Assembly: GCA_038502055.1 (NCBI GenBank)
Contig: JAXRKN010000043.1
Coordinates: 8,308,001 to 8,372,000 of the forward strand
Length of the DNA stretch: 64,000 bases
Direction of reading: 5' to 3'
Source: Tanytarsus gracilentus
Lineage: Eukaryota; Arthropoda; Insecta; Diptera; Chironomidae
In this document: piece by piece, positions 50,514 to 60,900 of the stretch
Position numbering within the stretch: position 1 is the stretch's first letter
How the letters are laid out: each line of letters starts with the position of its first letter
Program-made: the position numbers and the translations under genes
Notes under the pieces: generated by a model
Database searches by the model: none
Told to the model about the DNA's origin: nothing
The model's input: the letters and a program-made list of their open reading frames with translations, nothing else

Positions 50514-50599
50514 TTTCATCAGACAGCCAAGAGTGAGTTAAATCAACGAATAATCATACAATTATTTTTGCGAAACCATGGTCTAAATCATCATAATAA
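50514..50599 (-). ncRNA. Box C/D snoRNA, copy B, in the first Nop58 3'UTR intron
   Basis: Paralogue of copy A: box C ATGATGA at 50594-50588 and box D CTGA at 50522-50519, with the same guide CTCACTCTTGGCTGT and the same TGGTTTCGC stretch. Differences from copy A are few and fall outside the two 28S-complementary stretches (CATGG against CTTGG, TTATTCG against CTAATCG, one A fewer before CTCACTC). The intron runs 50634-50453 and starts 8 nt after the Nop58 stop codon. Confidence 0.8.
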
Positions 50600-50642
50600 A
50601 ATGCTTCTCAATTCTATCATAATCTAAAAATTACCTTCAAAT

Positions 50643-52764
50643 TTATTCGTCGTCACTTTGCTTCTTCTTCTTCTTTTTCTTCTCGGATTTGACTTCCTCA
50701 ACGACTAAAGATTCATCAGCTACCACTGACTCATCACCACCCTTATTTTTCTTCTTTTTCTTTTTGGGAGTCTCCTCTGTAACTGTGTCATCGAGTGCCA
50801 TCGACACATCGGCCACCTCTGACTCGTCTAGTGTCTTTGATTTGTCCTTCTTTTTCTTCTTTTTAGGTGGCGATGTTGATGTTTCTCCCTCTTCTTCAGC
50901 CGCTTCCGATTTGATTTCTTCAATCAATGGCTTGCTGGTATCGAGTTTGCGTTTCTTACTCATTGTGATGGGTATTTGATTATCCTCTTCGGTTGGATAC
51001 AATTTGATTTCACTCTTTGCGTGATGCTTCTCAAATTTAGCCTTAACCTTGCCGGTACCTGAGAGTTGCTTCATGTTTCCTTCTTCGAGAATTCTCAAGC
51101 GAGTTTCGAGGCGTGCACGATGTTCTGTACCCAAATCAAAAGTAGAATCCTCGCCAAATGCATCGAGACGAGTTGCGAGTGAGGCTTTAGCGGCGAGAGA
51201 ACGTGAAATTTTACCCTTATTCTTAGCGCTTGCCTGTCCAACGAGTGTCGAGTGATAAATCAAACCATACTTTGGTGTGTCTTTCTTGGTTTTTAATGCA
51301 CGGAAAAGAGCCTTCTCGGCACCCAAAATTTGAACTGTTGAAGCGGGAAATTTAGCAAGATTTGTCAACGATCCAGAGTGAGCGATTAAGCGTGCACCAA
51401 CAGTCTCTCCAACCAGCGTCGTAAGATTAGGTGCAATTGCCATCATTCTCGTTTTGAGGTAGTCATACAAGTGTGTGCGATATTCATGAATTGCCAATAT
51501 TTCATCGCACAATTGGCGAATATTGATCGTGTCCTCGTCGGCAATTTCAGTTCCCATTGAAACCTCGGCCGCCTCCTTTACCTTCTCCTCGAGGTCTGTC
51601 GGCAAAATATCGGACAAGTCGTGTTCGTGAAAATTTTCACGTGTTCCAACCAACTTGATGGTTTTAATAAATGCAATATTGTCGGTGAGAATCTTTCCCA
51701 ATTCTGGAAAATGCCAGCCGTACCTAAATGAATAGAGGAAAACTTTTAAAAGCGTGGAATAAGCGAATGTTCACAGAGCGAATTTCTCATCAGATCACGT
51801 TAGTTTCATGTTGCCATGAGGAGATAGAAAGTTATTGAAAACTTTCCACATTTTGATCATCATTTGAAGGATTTATGTCATTTAAAATGCGCTCACCATT
51901 CTCTCGCTCTCATCATGTAGTTATTAAGTTCCTTATCTAAATCGTCCAGCAAGCACTGAGCCTGAACAATCATCGTGTCAATTTTATCGGGACTGAATTT
52001 TAACTTATAACGACTTAAGCTATGAGCAAGACCGAGCGTCATCGCTGTCAACTCTTTTTTTGGCAATCCAGCCAACAAGCTCTCCGATTGTGTTCGAATG
52101 CAACGCATAAGCTCTTGAACTCCTGTATTTGAGAGACATTGTAGTGACAATTTTTCCTTTATAGCACTTCCGAGCTTAGCGTCGGCAACGAGCAATTGAT
52201 TCTGGACATCTTCGTCGACGAGCTTTTTAAGGGTCTTCTTTAAGGTTTTCGAGAGTTTTCCCTCAACTGCGGCTGTTGCGGCAGCGAGAGCTTCAGTCGT
52301 GTCCTTGAACTTCTCAAAATGCTTCAATTTTAGCCTTAAATAATTTTAAAATAAATAAAAATTATATTAGTTAATTTGTAAGTCAGAGCAAAATCAAAAT
52401 CAAGTAAGAGCTTTAATTGATTTTGAGTGAAATGTGAATGCATGCTCTACGACATCCTAAAATCCCACGAGGTAATTCTTAAAACTCGTGCGAAGAACAA
52501 TGTCGACATTTTCTTTATCATCCACTTACAGTTTATTGGCATTTTCCGGTGTATCGAATTCAAGATAGAGATTGTCGACCTCCTTTAACTTTTTCTCATT
52601 CAGAAGCTGTCAAAAAGTGAATTAAAGTTGAAAATTAGAATTTTACTTTTGAGAGGTTAAAATTTCTCAAGCCATGGCGGCATGTTAAAAAGTTATTTCC
52701 TGAATAATTCTATAACTACCTTAAAAATGGCATAACCCGCAGGCGTCTCGTAGAGTACAAACAT
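50643..52764 (-). CDS. Nop58 (Nop5): core protein of box C/D snoRNPs
   Basis: Coding exons in phase: 52764-52720, 52606-52530, 52334-51897 and 51723-50643 (TAA 50643-50645), 546 residues. The protein starts MFVLYETPAGYAIFK. It matches NOP58 throughout: NOP5 N-terminal part (LKHFEKF, VADAKLGSAIKEKL), LGLAHSLSRYKLKFSPDKID, coiled-coil region, and the RNA-binding Nop domain (MMAIAPNLTTLVGETVGARL, then VQILGAEKALFRALK and DTPKYGLIYHS). It ends in a long Lys/Glu tail with repeated KKKKK blocks (from about residue 440). Nop58 assembles with fibrillarin, Nop56 and the 15.5K protein on box C/D RNAs in the nucleolus. The mRNA continues through two 3'UTR introns (exons 50452-50405 and from 50219 down). 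Four of five introns hold snoRNA-like sequences. Head-to-head with Ube2g2, 243 bp apart. Confidence 0.96.
51785..51868 (-). ncRNA. Box C/D snoRNA candidate in Nop58 intron 3
   Basis: In the 173-bp intron 51896-51724, box C ATGATGA (51863-51857) and box D CTGA (51793-51790) frame 74 nt. The flanks TTCAA and TGAG allow a short terminal stem. The guide before box D is CATGAAACTAACGTGAT. No rRNA target was recognised, so it may be an orphan or target a site not remembered here. Confidence 0.6.
52374..52508 (-). ncRNA. Box H/ACA snoRNA candidate in Nop58 intron 2
   Basis: Minus-strand order: lower stem CGACAT (52505-52500) with ATGTCG (52455-52450), upper stem CACGAG (52490-52485) with CTCGTG (52471-52466), and internal pockets of 9 and 10 nt. 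One base after the first hairpin comes AGAGCA (52448-52443), a match to box H ANANNA. The second hairpin has a 10-bp stem TCAAAATCAA/TTGATTTTGA (52426-52417, 52403-52394), and ACA (52379-52377) follows exactly 14 nt after it. Spacing fits H/ACA rules; the lower stem of hairpin 2 is weak, so this is a candidate. Confidence 0.5.
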
Positions 52765-53007
52765 TTCTAATCACTTTTAATCAACTTATTACTTCGATGA
52801 AGCTTAATTTACTTTAGTTTTGAATTTAAAATTAAAATCTCACATGCGAGATTAGTCGCAGGGGAAAATAAGAAAGATAAAGGGGTTCGACTTACTCTCT
52901 CAGCAACCTCTCAAACTTAAACTTCACTTTCTTGTTTGTTTTTTTTTAATCAAATTCGTCAAAATTTCTCGTTTAAGTCAAAATAATACACAGAAAATTA
53001 TTAAGTA
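52765..53007. promoter_or_regulatory. Shared divergent promoter region of Nop58 and Ube2g2
   Basis: Only 243 bp separate the two start codons on opposite strands, so both 5'UTRs and core promoters must lie here. The centre has CTCTCAGCAACCTCTC pyrimidine runs; no TATA box is obvious. Co-regulation is inferred only from the arrangement. Confidence 0.6.
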
Positions 53008-53725
53008 ATGGCTGGACAAGCGTTGAGGAGGCTCATGGCCGAGTACAAGCGTAAGTTACTTAAAATATCAATTATTCTTCGAGTTTTCGACGTCATAAAA
53101 ATTTTTTGGTGATTTTTCGATTTTTCATAAAAATAATTTCTCTTTTAGAGCTAACTCTAAATCCTCCCGAAGGAATAATTGCCGGACCAATTTCCGAGGA
53201 GAATTTTTTCGAATGGGAAGCTCTAATCTCGGGCCCAGCCGATACGGTTTTTGAGGGTGAGTTAAATTAATGTAAATATGAAAGTTGTTTTGCAAAAATA
53301 CGCTAACCATCTATATGATTCTCACCTTGATGGAATATGAAACTTTATAATTAGATGGCATTATTAATTTATTCAAAGGAGGTCTCTTCACGGCAAAACT
53401 CGTCTTTCCAACGGACTATCCATTAAATCCGCCAAAAATGAGCTTTACATGCGAGATGTTTCATCCAAATATCTTTCCCGACGGTCGAGTCTGTATCTCT
53501 ATACTTCACTCGCCTGGCGACGATCCACTCGGCTACGAATCGAGCTCCGAGAGGTGGTCGCCAGTGCAATCAGTTGAGAAAATTCTCTTGTCTGTGGTAT
53601 CGATGCTGGCCGAGCCGAATGACGAATCTCCTGCGAACATTGATGCATCAAAAATGTGGCGAGAAAATCGCGAAGAATTCAATCGTATTGCACAGCGAAT
53701 CGTTCGAAAGACATTGGGATTATAA
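53008..53725 (+). CDS. Ube2g2/Ubc7-type E2 ubiquitin-conjugating enzyme
   Basis: Three exons (53008-53050, 53149-53256, 53379-53725) give 165 residues, identical in length to human UBE2G2. The start is MAGQALRRLMAEYKQLTLNP. Signature E2 features: HPNIFPDGRVCISILH with the catalytic Cys (about residue 89), and the G2-class acidic loop SPGDDPLGYESSSERWSP directly after it, absent from most E2s. ENFFEWEALISGP near the N-terminus is also typical. The enzyme supplies K48-linked ubiquitin for ER-associated degradation with gp78/Hrd1-type ligases. Splicing at GAGG|gtgagt to caaag|GAGGTC restores VFEGGLFTAKL. Transcription diverges from Nop58. Confidence 0.96.
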
Positions 53726-54594
53726 GAAAGTGAATTAAATTATTATATTTTACTTGTGTACTGGCATCAGATTAACATAAATTAAGCAATTCTTGAGAAA
53801 ACCTAAAAAAGCTGATTTTTTTTTATTTCAAAAAATTTAACGTCTCTTTTTTTCTAAGATTTCTTTATTTAAACATACCTTTTTGTATCTTGTAATATCA
53901 CAATATACCATTTTTTTTTATTTCTTTCAGAGACAAGATATATCAAGATGAGAAAAACTTCCTTTATGAAGAGAGAAAAATTATAAAAATGTATTGACTA
54001 TGACGACGTGTGTGATTATATTTTATAGCGATGCTAAAATTTCATTCAAATATTAATTATGTGTGAGAGTTAGGTAGAAATGACGATTGAGAAGTTTTGT
54101 GTGTGTTTTCATATGGTTTTTATCAAAAAGTTAGTTCAACGATTATACACAACATCCACTACTGATACTCAAAAAAGTTCTACCCTTTGCACTACATTAA
54201 GGAATCTACGAAACTACGGAATTTTTTGTTATAATGGGCGTGTTAATATATAAATACGTTTTTTAATTCTTAATTTTTGAACTCGAAATTGATTTTTTGT
54301 TTTTGTATAAATTGAAAGAAAATTCGATCTTTTTGTAGCACCCAATTCGAAAATATCCTCTTCATTTCTTTTTTGTTTCTATCGACTAAATTTAATTTTT
54401 TCGTCTCTCATAATAAAGAATTTTGGTACGGACACAGTACAGTTTACAGTACGTTTTAAAATTAGTCAAAAACGCAACGTTGCTGCGTTTAAAACTCAAA
54501 TTAAATAAAAATTTAAATTTTCTTCATATATAAAATAAAGGAACTAATTAACTGAAGATTATTGCAACAGTGTGTGTATAAAGAACAGGGATTT
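53726..54594. other. Convergent 3' ends of Ube2g2 and the SOCS gene
   Basis: 869 bp without coding sequence between convergent stops. Plus-strand AATAAA hexamers occur near 54412 and 54533, which would give Ube2g2 a 3'UTR of about 0.7-0.8 kb. Nothing else is recognised. Confidence 0.5.
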
Positions 54595-57378
54595 TTAGTT
54601 ACTATCTGAATTATTATTATTATTATTCTCGCCATAAACCTAAAAATTAAAATTTATTAATTAAATTTGTTTGACAGCATTTCAGTTGTACTCACTTGAG
54701 ACTGTGACGAGCTGTCACTCTCAATAAGCTCTGATAAGAAATTTTTATTTTGAAGATAATCAAGAATTCGACGAGGAAGAGTTAAAGTTTCAATTAAATC
54801 CTTCCGTTGAACAGCCTTGAGAATGACGAATCTACAAAGTTAAATTAATTAGATTTAAGCTAAAATGTAATTAAATTTAAATTTTACCTGCACATGTGCT
54901 GAAGACTTTGGACGTGTCTAAATCTCGAGACGGGATTCAACAATTGAACTCGCATTGGTCCATGCTCAGGGCGTCGGTGGATGAAAAAGAGATATCGACC
55001 ACTACGCGAATGCTCTACGGCATTCTCGATGAACTCTTTGATGGAGCTCGACTTGTAAGAACATTTAATTTGAGCACAACTACCGAATGAAAATCCTGAT
55101 CCCTGCTCCTGTTCAATGCGAACATGCCTGATACAGCCATTAAGTTTCACAGTCAACGAAAAAATGTAGTTCAAATCGGAACTATCGCGCACGATAAAGC
55201 TTCCATCTGGTCGAGATAATTTTATTAGATTTAATTTCATTAAGATTAAAAATTTTAGTACCTGGCTCGTTTGATAAAATCTTTTCAGCGGACTCTGAAG
55301 TTAGTGCACCCCAATACCAGCCACATTCGCGCACCTTTTCAATGTTGGCTGCAAAGTCCATTTGAGTTTCCTTCTTATCTTCACATATTGAAGTTGATGG
55401 ATCTGGAATTTATAAAAGCTTTCAGTTAATGCATTAGATAACTTTAATCTCATGTATATATTGACCTGGCAAGGGTGGCAAAGCTCGAGTTGATAAATTG
55501 ACTTTTTTCTCCTCCTCAACGACGACATTTCCGGCGACACTTCTTGTTGGCGATGCTTGGTGCGATGATTTTCGAAATCTAAAAATGCTACAAAATTTTT
55601 GCTTCAAATTTAGACTAATTGAGAATTGTGACTTTTTGGTAGACACTCCCGTTGCCGTTGCATTTGTCGCCGTGGTTGTTCCATATTTGCTGTTATTATT
55701 ATTAGAGTCGCCCTTAATTACTTTCGTGTCTGATGAATTTTTGCGGGCTTTAGCATCGGTCGTTTGCGAGGACTTAGATTTTAGCTTCTCAGTGGTTTTT
55801 CTGGACTGATGATCGTGACTAAATGAGTGAGAAGTGACAACACTTCCACTTGCATTTGAAAGTTTCCTCGAGCAGCCGTTCTCGAGATGATCGGAACTTC
55901 TCTTCTTCCGCTTACTTCTCTTATTCTTTCCCCTATGAAATTTATGGCTTTTCATTGCGCTCACACTTCCTCCTGCACCGCTGCCGAGTAGGTCATTGTC
56001 TGACATGGCACGATGATGTTGATGATCTCTGAATGCAGACCGATGCCGCTCACGTCCACCATCATTATTGTTTATGACATCGATGGGAAGTGTATAGATA
56101 TCGGAGTCTAAGGGAACATTATAAAAATCACTTATCTCTATATTATGGCCTTGCAATTGATCATGCGACATTGCTTGCGTAATAAAAATTGAATCGTCTG
56201 CCTTGTTTGTTGGCACAGTGAGTGAATTGTGAGAGCTCGAGAGGCGACTGTTGAGAGACGTTTTTGAATTTGGATGACTCGAAGCGTTTCCAGCATTTGC
56301 TGCTCCCGAATGACGACAGAAACTGTAGAAAATGGATGACGTTGTGGTCGTTGGCGTTAGATTAGTGTTGAGAAATTTACTTCGAAGGAACTTGTCGAAT
56401 TTCTTCTGGAAGCTGTTACTTTGGAACTTGTTGGTGCTCGCATCGCTCGCATTCGACTGGTGCGGCTGATTGTTGTAACTTCTCGATCGAAGTTGCTCGT
56501 AAAAGAGTTCATCGGTGTTGCAATAGAGCGCATCAGCGTGCTTCTTTTTTTCGAGCGATCGAACAATTCTCTTCGTACACAAAATTGTGTTCTTATTATC
56601 CTTGTAAATTATATCATATTCCGTATTTGGCTCATCATATATATCGTCCTCGCCCGAATCGACAATATTTATATTTGAATTGCTATTTTTTCCATTCGCC
56701 AATTGCACAGGCTTATGATAATTGTTTAGAAATGAATCGCTCCCATAAATGCTATACTCGTTCGACATCATCATAAAACTTCGACATTGCTCGCTCTCCA
56801 TCGCTTTTTGTTTCTTCTTGAGTTTCGCTGCCGCGTGCTTCTCACAATAGTGAATTTCCTTTGTGGCGAGATTATGGAACGATTTTATGGCCGCCTTAAT
56901 TATATTTTGAGCGACTCTCGACGCATAGCTCTGGATGTGTGTCGTACGAATAACTGTGCTCGGTGCAGTCGATGTCGTTTGATGAAATGCAAACTTAGAA
57001 GAGTGTGAGCCCGAATAGTTGTCCTGAAACTCTGGCGGCGGTTCGTAGATGATTGAGTTGGAAAATTTCTTGATCGTCTGGAAGTTTTCCGCACTCATTC
57101 CACTATCGGAATCAAATTGTGACTCTTCAAACTCGTCCGAGTTAAAGTCGACGTGCTGGAAAAGGGTCAAATTGGCATCGATTAATGTCTGAAAATAGTC
57201 ACACTTGAGCTATAATTACCTCATTTTCTCCTCTGAAATTCGAGTGCGACGTGAATCCTGAGTCGTCTGAAAGTGAAATGGCATTTAGCTCGAAACTATT
57301 GTTGCTGATCAATGGAAAGTGCAGCGCTGATGAGGAATAACTGAAATTCGATTCAGAGCCATTGTAATTATTATCCAT
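54595..57378 (-). CDS. SOCS6/7-type suppressor of cytokine signalling (Socs16D-like)
   Basis: Six exons in phase: 57378-57220, 57188-55466, 55402-55262, 55206-54888, 54831-54696 and 54639-54595, 840 residues. A long disordered N-terminal half (Ser/Asn/His-rich, with basic KFHRGKNKRSKRKKRSSDH) is followed by ALPPLP, an SH2 domain from about residue 656 (WYWGALTSESAEKILSNEPD; FIVRDSSD with the phosphotyrosine-binding Arg at about 681) and a C-terminal SOCS box (PVSRFRHVQSLQHMCRFVIL to LPRRILDYLQNKNFLSELI). The SH2 and box resemble vertebrate SOCS6/SOCS7 more than SOCS1-3, so the Drosophila relative is probably Socs16D or Socs44A. SOCS proteins recruit elongin B/C-Cullin 5 to phosphotyrosine targets. 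The tail ends in six Asn residues. The donor CCAG|gtcaat of the large exon is weak but is the only one giving a continuous frame. Confidence 0.9.
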
Positions 57379-57966
57379 TTCCTAATTGCGAAATGAATTT
57401 TCATCAAACTTCGTTGTTTTTCCACTTTTCACCATTTACGCGACATTTTCTTGAGCTTTATTGAGCTTACAGTTGCACTCGATGCAGTTAAAAGATCGAT
57501 TGAGGTCGTTTGAACGTCAAAAGAGTGATTTTTCCTCGGGAAAATTAAAGAAAATTTTTATTTTTTGTTTTTTTAATTTTTTTGATTGCTTTTTTTCAAT
57601 TGAGTTTGTGTCAATTCCGCAAGGGTTTAAAATTTGAAAAAATCCGTTAAAATAAATTTCTACTATTTTTACAAGGGCTTGTTTTGAAATAAAAATGTCT
57701 GTTATAAAATTTTATTTAAAATACGCAAATTCATTGAATGTCACTCGGTTTTGTTTAAATAAGGCTATAAAAATTAATAAGCATTACACTTTAATTCATA
57801 TTAAATCACCAAACACTTCTTTAAATCGTTTTAAAAGTTGATTTAAAATTTTACTTGCTTGCGAAATCCCTGCTATGAGCAATGTTTTTATTTTTAATTT
57901 TCACTCGAAAGTCATTCAATAACAAAATATCTTATTTTTAGTGAAATTAATCCAATTTCTCCAATC
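57379..57966. promoter_or_regulatory. Divergent upstream region of the SOCS gene and hobbit
   Basis: 588 bp between opposite start codons, holding both 5'UTRs and promoters. AT-rich with several T runs; no specific element can be named. Confidence 0.45.
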
Positions 57967-60900
57967 ATGGAGGCATATTTTGCTTACTTCTTGCTATTTG
58001 TATGCTTTATTTATATTTTAATTACAAAGTGAGTTGAAAAACAATCAAAAAAGTGAAAAAAATAAGAAAATTTAATTTTTTTTTCAGAATAATTCCAAAA
58101 GTTGTTGGATATTTACTAATGAAGCTCACAAACATCAAGATTACGTTCGGAAGTATTTCATTATCGAGAGCACGCAAGATCCAGATAGTCTATAAAGGAT
58201 TCGACATCCAAATTGAGGAAATTGCATTAAAAAGTAACTTTCTGAACTCGGAAATCAGCAATCCCGTTCAAATTTTCATTCGCGATGTCCGAATCAATAA
58301 AAATGTCGAGTATATTGAAGAAAACTTCGTCAAAGATGTGAGGAAAAGTACGAAAGCAAAGGAGCCACTTAAGCAAATTCCATCACTAATTGTCACGCTC
58401 GTGCAGGTAATTACTCTATCAAGAATATGCGAAAAAATTATTTTAACACTTCTGTTTTTAAAGTTCTGTGGATTTAATGTCTCAAACATGTCGTTTGTTT
58501 TCTTCAACGACGATGGTTGGTGGCTGCATATGTCGACCGACAAAATTGATCTCGACGGAAGCGTGGTGCATAGCACGAAGAGCTTGCTTTTTTCCGTTAA
58601 TTTACGAGACGTTCACGTAAGTCACTCACTTATTTAGTGATGATGGAAATTATTTAATATGACCTTAATTTTAGATGAAAATGCTGAAACATAGGCATGC
58701 AGAAAAAAATGCGCAGCCATGCTTAGCAGAGCTATTTTTCGGTATAAGTCTCGATGGTTCGTTTGACTCGAGTAAACAGCTTTCGTTTGATGTAAGAAAG
58801 TAATTCAATTAAAGTCAATTGAAGTTAATATAATTATCTTGCAGCAACTACAAATCGCATTAGATAGCACAAAATTGACAATTTTCGGTGGATTTTATGA
58901 GTTCATCAATGATTATAAGCAGAAAAGAATTAAATCACTTCAATATTCTCAGGACAAAGAAGTCACACTCCACGATAACATCCAAAGATTTGCACCACTA
59001 ATCCCAAAAATGCTCTCATTCACCGTTCAAAATTCAACCGTTGCAATTGTTCGCGATAATGCTTCGTGTGCGCACGATTATTTGGGAAATGTTAGAGCAA
59101 TTACTCTCAACTGGAAGTTTAGCTACACTCAAGCGCAGGAGAACTTTAGAATAACGTCCGTTTACATCAGTTGGAATTTGGATGAGTTAACAATTGATAC
59201 ATTAAATGATAGAAATTTAACACTCGACCAGCACACGCTTGACTTTAAGCTTGACAAAGAAGTCATCAACATATTCACGAAATTAAAGTCATTCAAGCTT
59301 AATTATAATCACTGTGATATCATCGAGTGGATCAAGAAGAATATAACGAATGCTGAAAAGAGTAGCAAAAAACTCACACTTTTATCTGGCGTTCAACCGA
59401 GGAAGAAAATTTCATCGGAGCTTCTCGAGAGAATTTTTGGAAAATGTCAATTTAAAATTTGCTTGGAACTTTGGGATATTTCAACCATTTGTCTATTATC
59501 CAACTCTCAAGTATCATCAATTAATCTCGCTCACACAAAAGTTTTGCTTAATCAATCGGACGACGAGAGACGTCGATGGAGCACCGAAATTATGATTGAA
59601 TCATTGTGCTTCTATCTCGACTCAAATCTAAAGAATATTAGTGGAAATAATTTGAAAAAGACACACGTACGGGGAAGTGTTTTCTACATTGGAGTGCTGC
59701 TAACTAAATTATCGGATTATGGTGCTCAAAAGAAAATTGAATTGACTGCGCATACGTTTAGGACTGAATATAGTCAGGCATTGTCTGCATTTGTTATTGA
59801 AGCTGTGAAATCGTTAGCTGAATATAAGGCCTTAAGAAGTGCCACAGTTAATCAAAAAGACACAACAATTAATCCATCAAATGATGAGTTGAAACAAATG
59901 ATTAGGAATAAGTTGGTGTTGAGCTTTAAAGTCACCGACATCACCTCCTTTTTCATCAACAAATATGACATGTGCACTTTTGTTAATCTACCAGAGATTT
60001 CAATTAGTTTTGCGCCGGACAAAAAAAATTGCTCCATTGAAAGAATGCAAATTTCGTTTGTGGATTTCTCGAAAAATGTCTCGATTAACAACTTATCGGA
60101 ATTCTCGAAAATATTTGTTGCAACTAAAACTGTAAGGATTGAACATTCGAGTGAGGACAACACGGTTTTTATCATCTTTAAGAGCAACATTGAAGCGTCG
60201 TGGAATCCAAATTCGCACATGCATCTAGTTACCCTCCAGAATGAGATCAAAGACCTGCAGAAGTGTGTAAAAGAAGTGCTTTGCATTGAAAATCAACCAG
60301 CAGCCAAGAAAAAATTAAACTTACCAAAAATAGTTTTTGTTGTGAAGGAAGAATTTACATTCCAAATTGGCATTTCATCGCGACACTCGATGAGTGGAAA
60401 AATATCGAATATCGCAATTTCAACTGTAAAAGCTCCCGAGTTCTCCATCAAGAATGTCCAAATTGCGATTGACAATATGAAAATGTTTGTTATCGATGAC
60501 ATTAAAGTGAATGCCTTTGATGAGCTTAAAGTGCTGACAGAAGAACGTAAAAATTATGAACATTTTCGACTCGCTAGCAACAAAGTATGGTTGGTTAAAA
60601 TTGGAAGCTTTAAAGGAATTTTCCCATACGATCATGACTTTTCGAGCGCAATCAAAGATGAATTTGTGAGCATTTACAAGTGGCTGAAAATCTTACACAA
60701 CTACAAGAAGTCCGCCTTCACTGAACACTCGCCGCTGCCTCGCGATCTCGTCATTCAAATCAACGAGTTTTTACTCGAAATGTCCGATGATCCATTTGAA
60801 GTTAAGTTGAGAGACAACTACGTGCTTTTACTTGACGAATACAATGAGAGCTTAAAGCGAAAGAAAACGCTAGATCAAAAAATTGCTGAACTTCGACAAC

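Noticed and set aside
50689..50979. Plus-strand frame rich in Phe and Ser
   Set aside because: It is the antisense shadow of the Lys/Glu tail of Nop58.
55498..56776. Several plus-strand frames across 55500-56800
   Set aside because: Antisense shadows of the large SOCS exon, with no splice or domain support.
59852..60635. Minus-strand frames opposite hobbit
   Set aside because: Antisense shadows of a long, well-supported coding exon.
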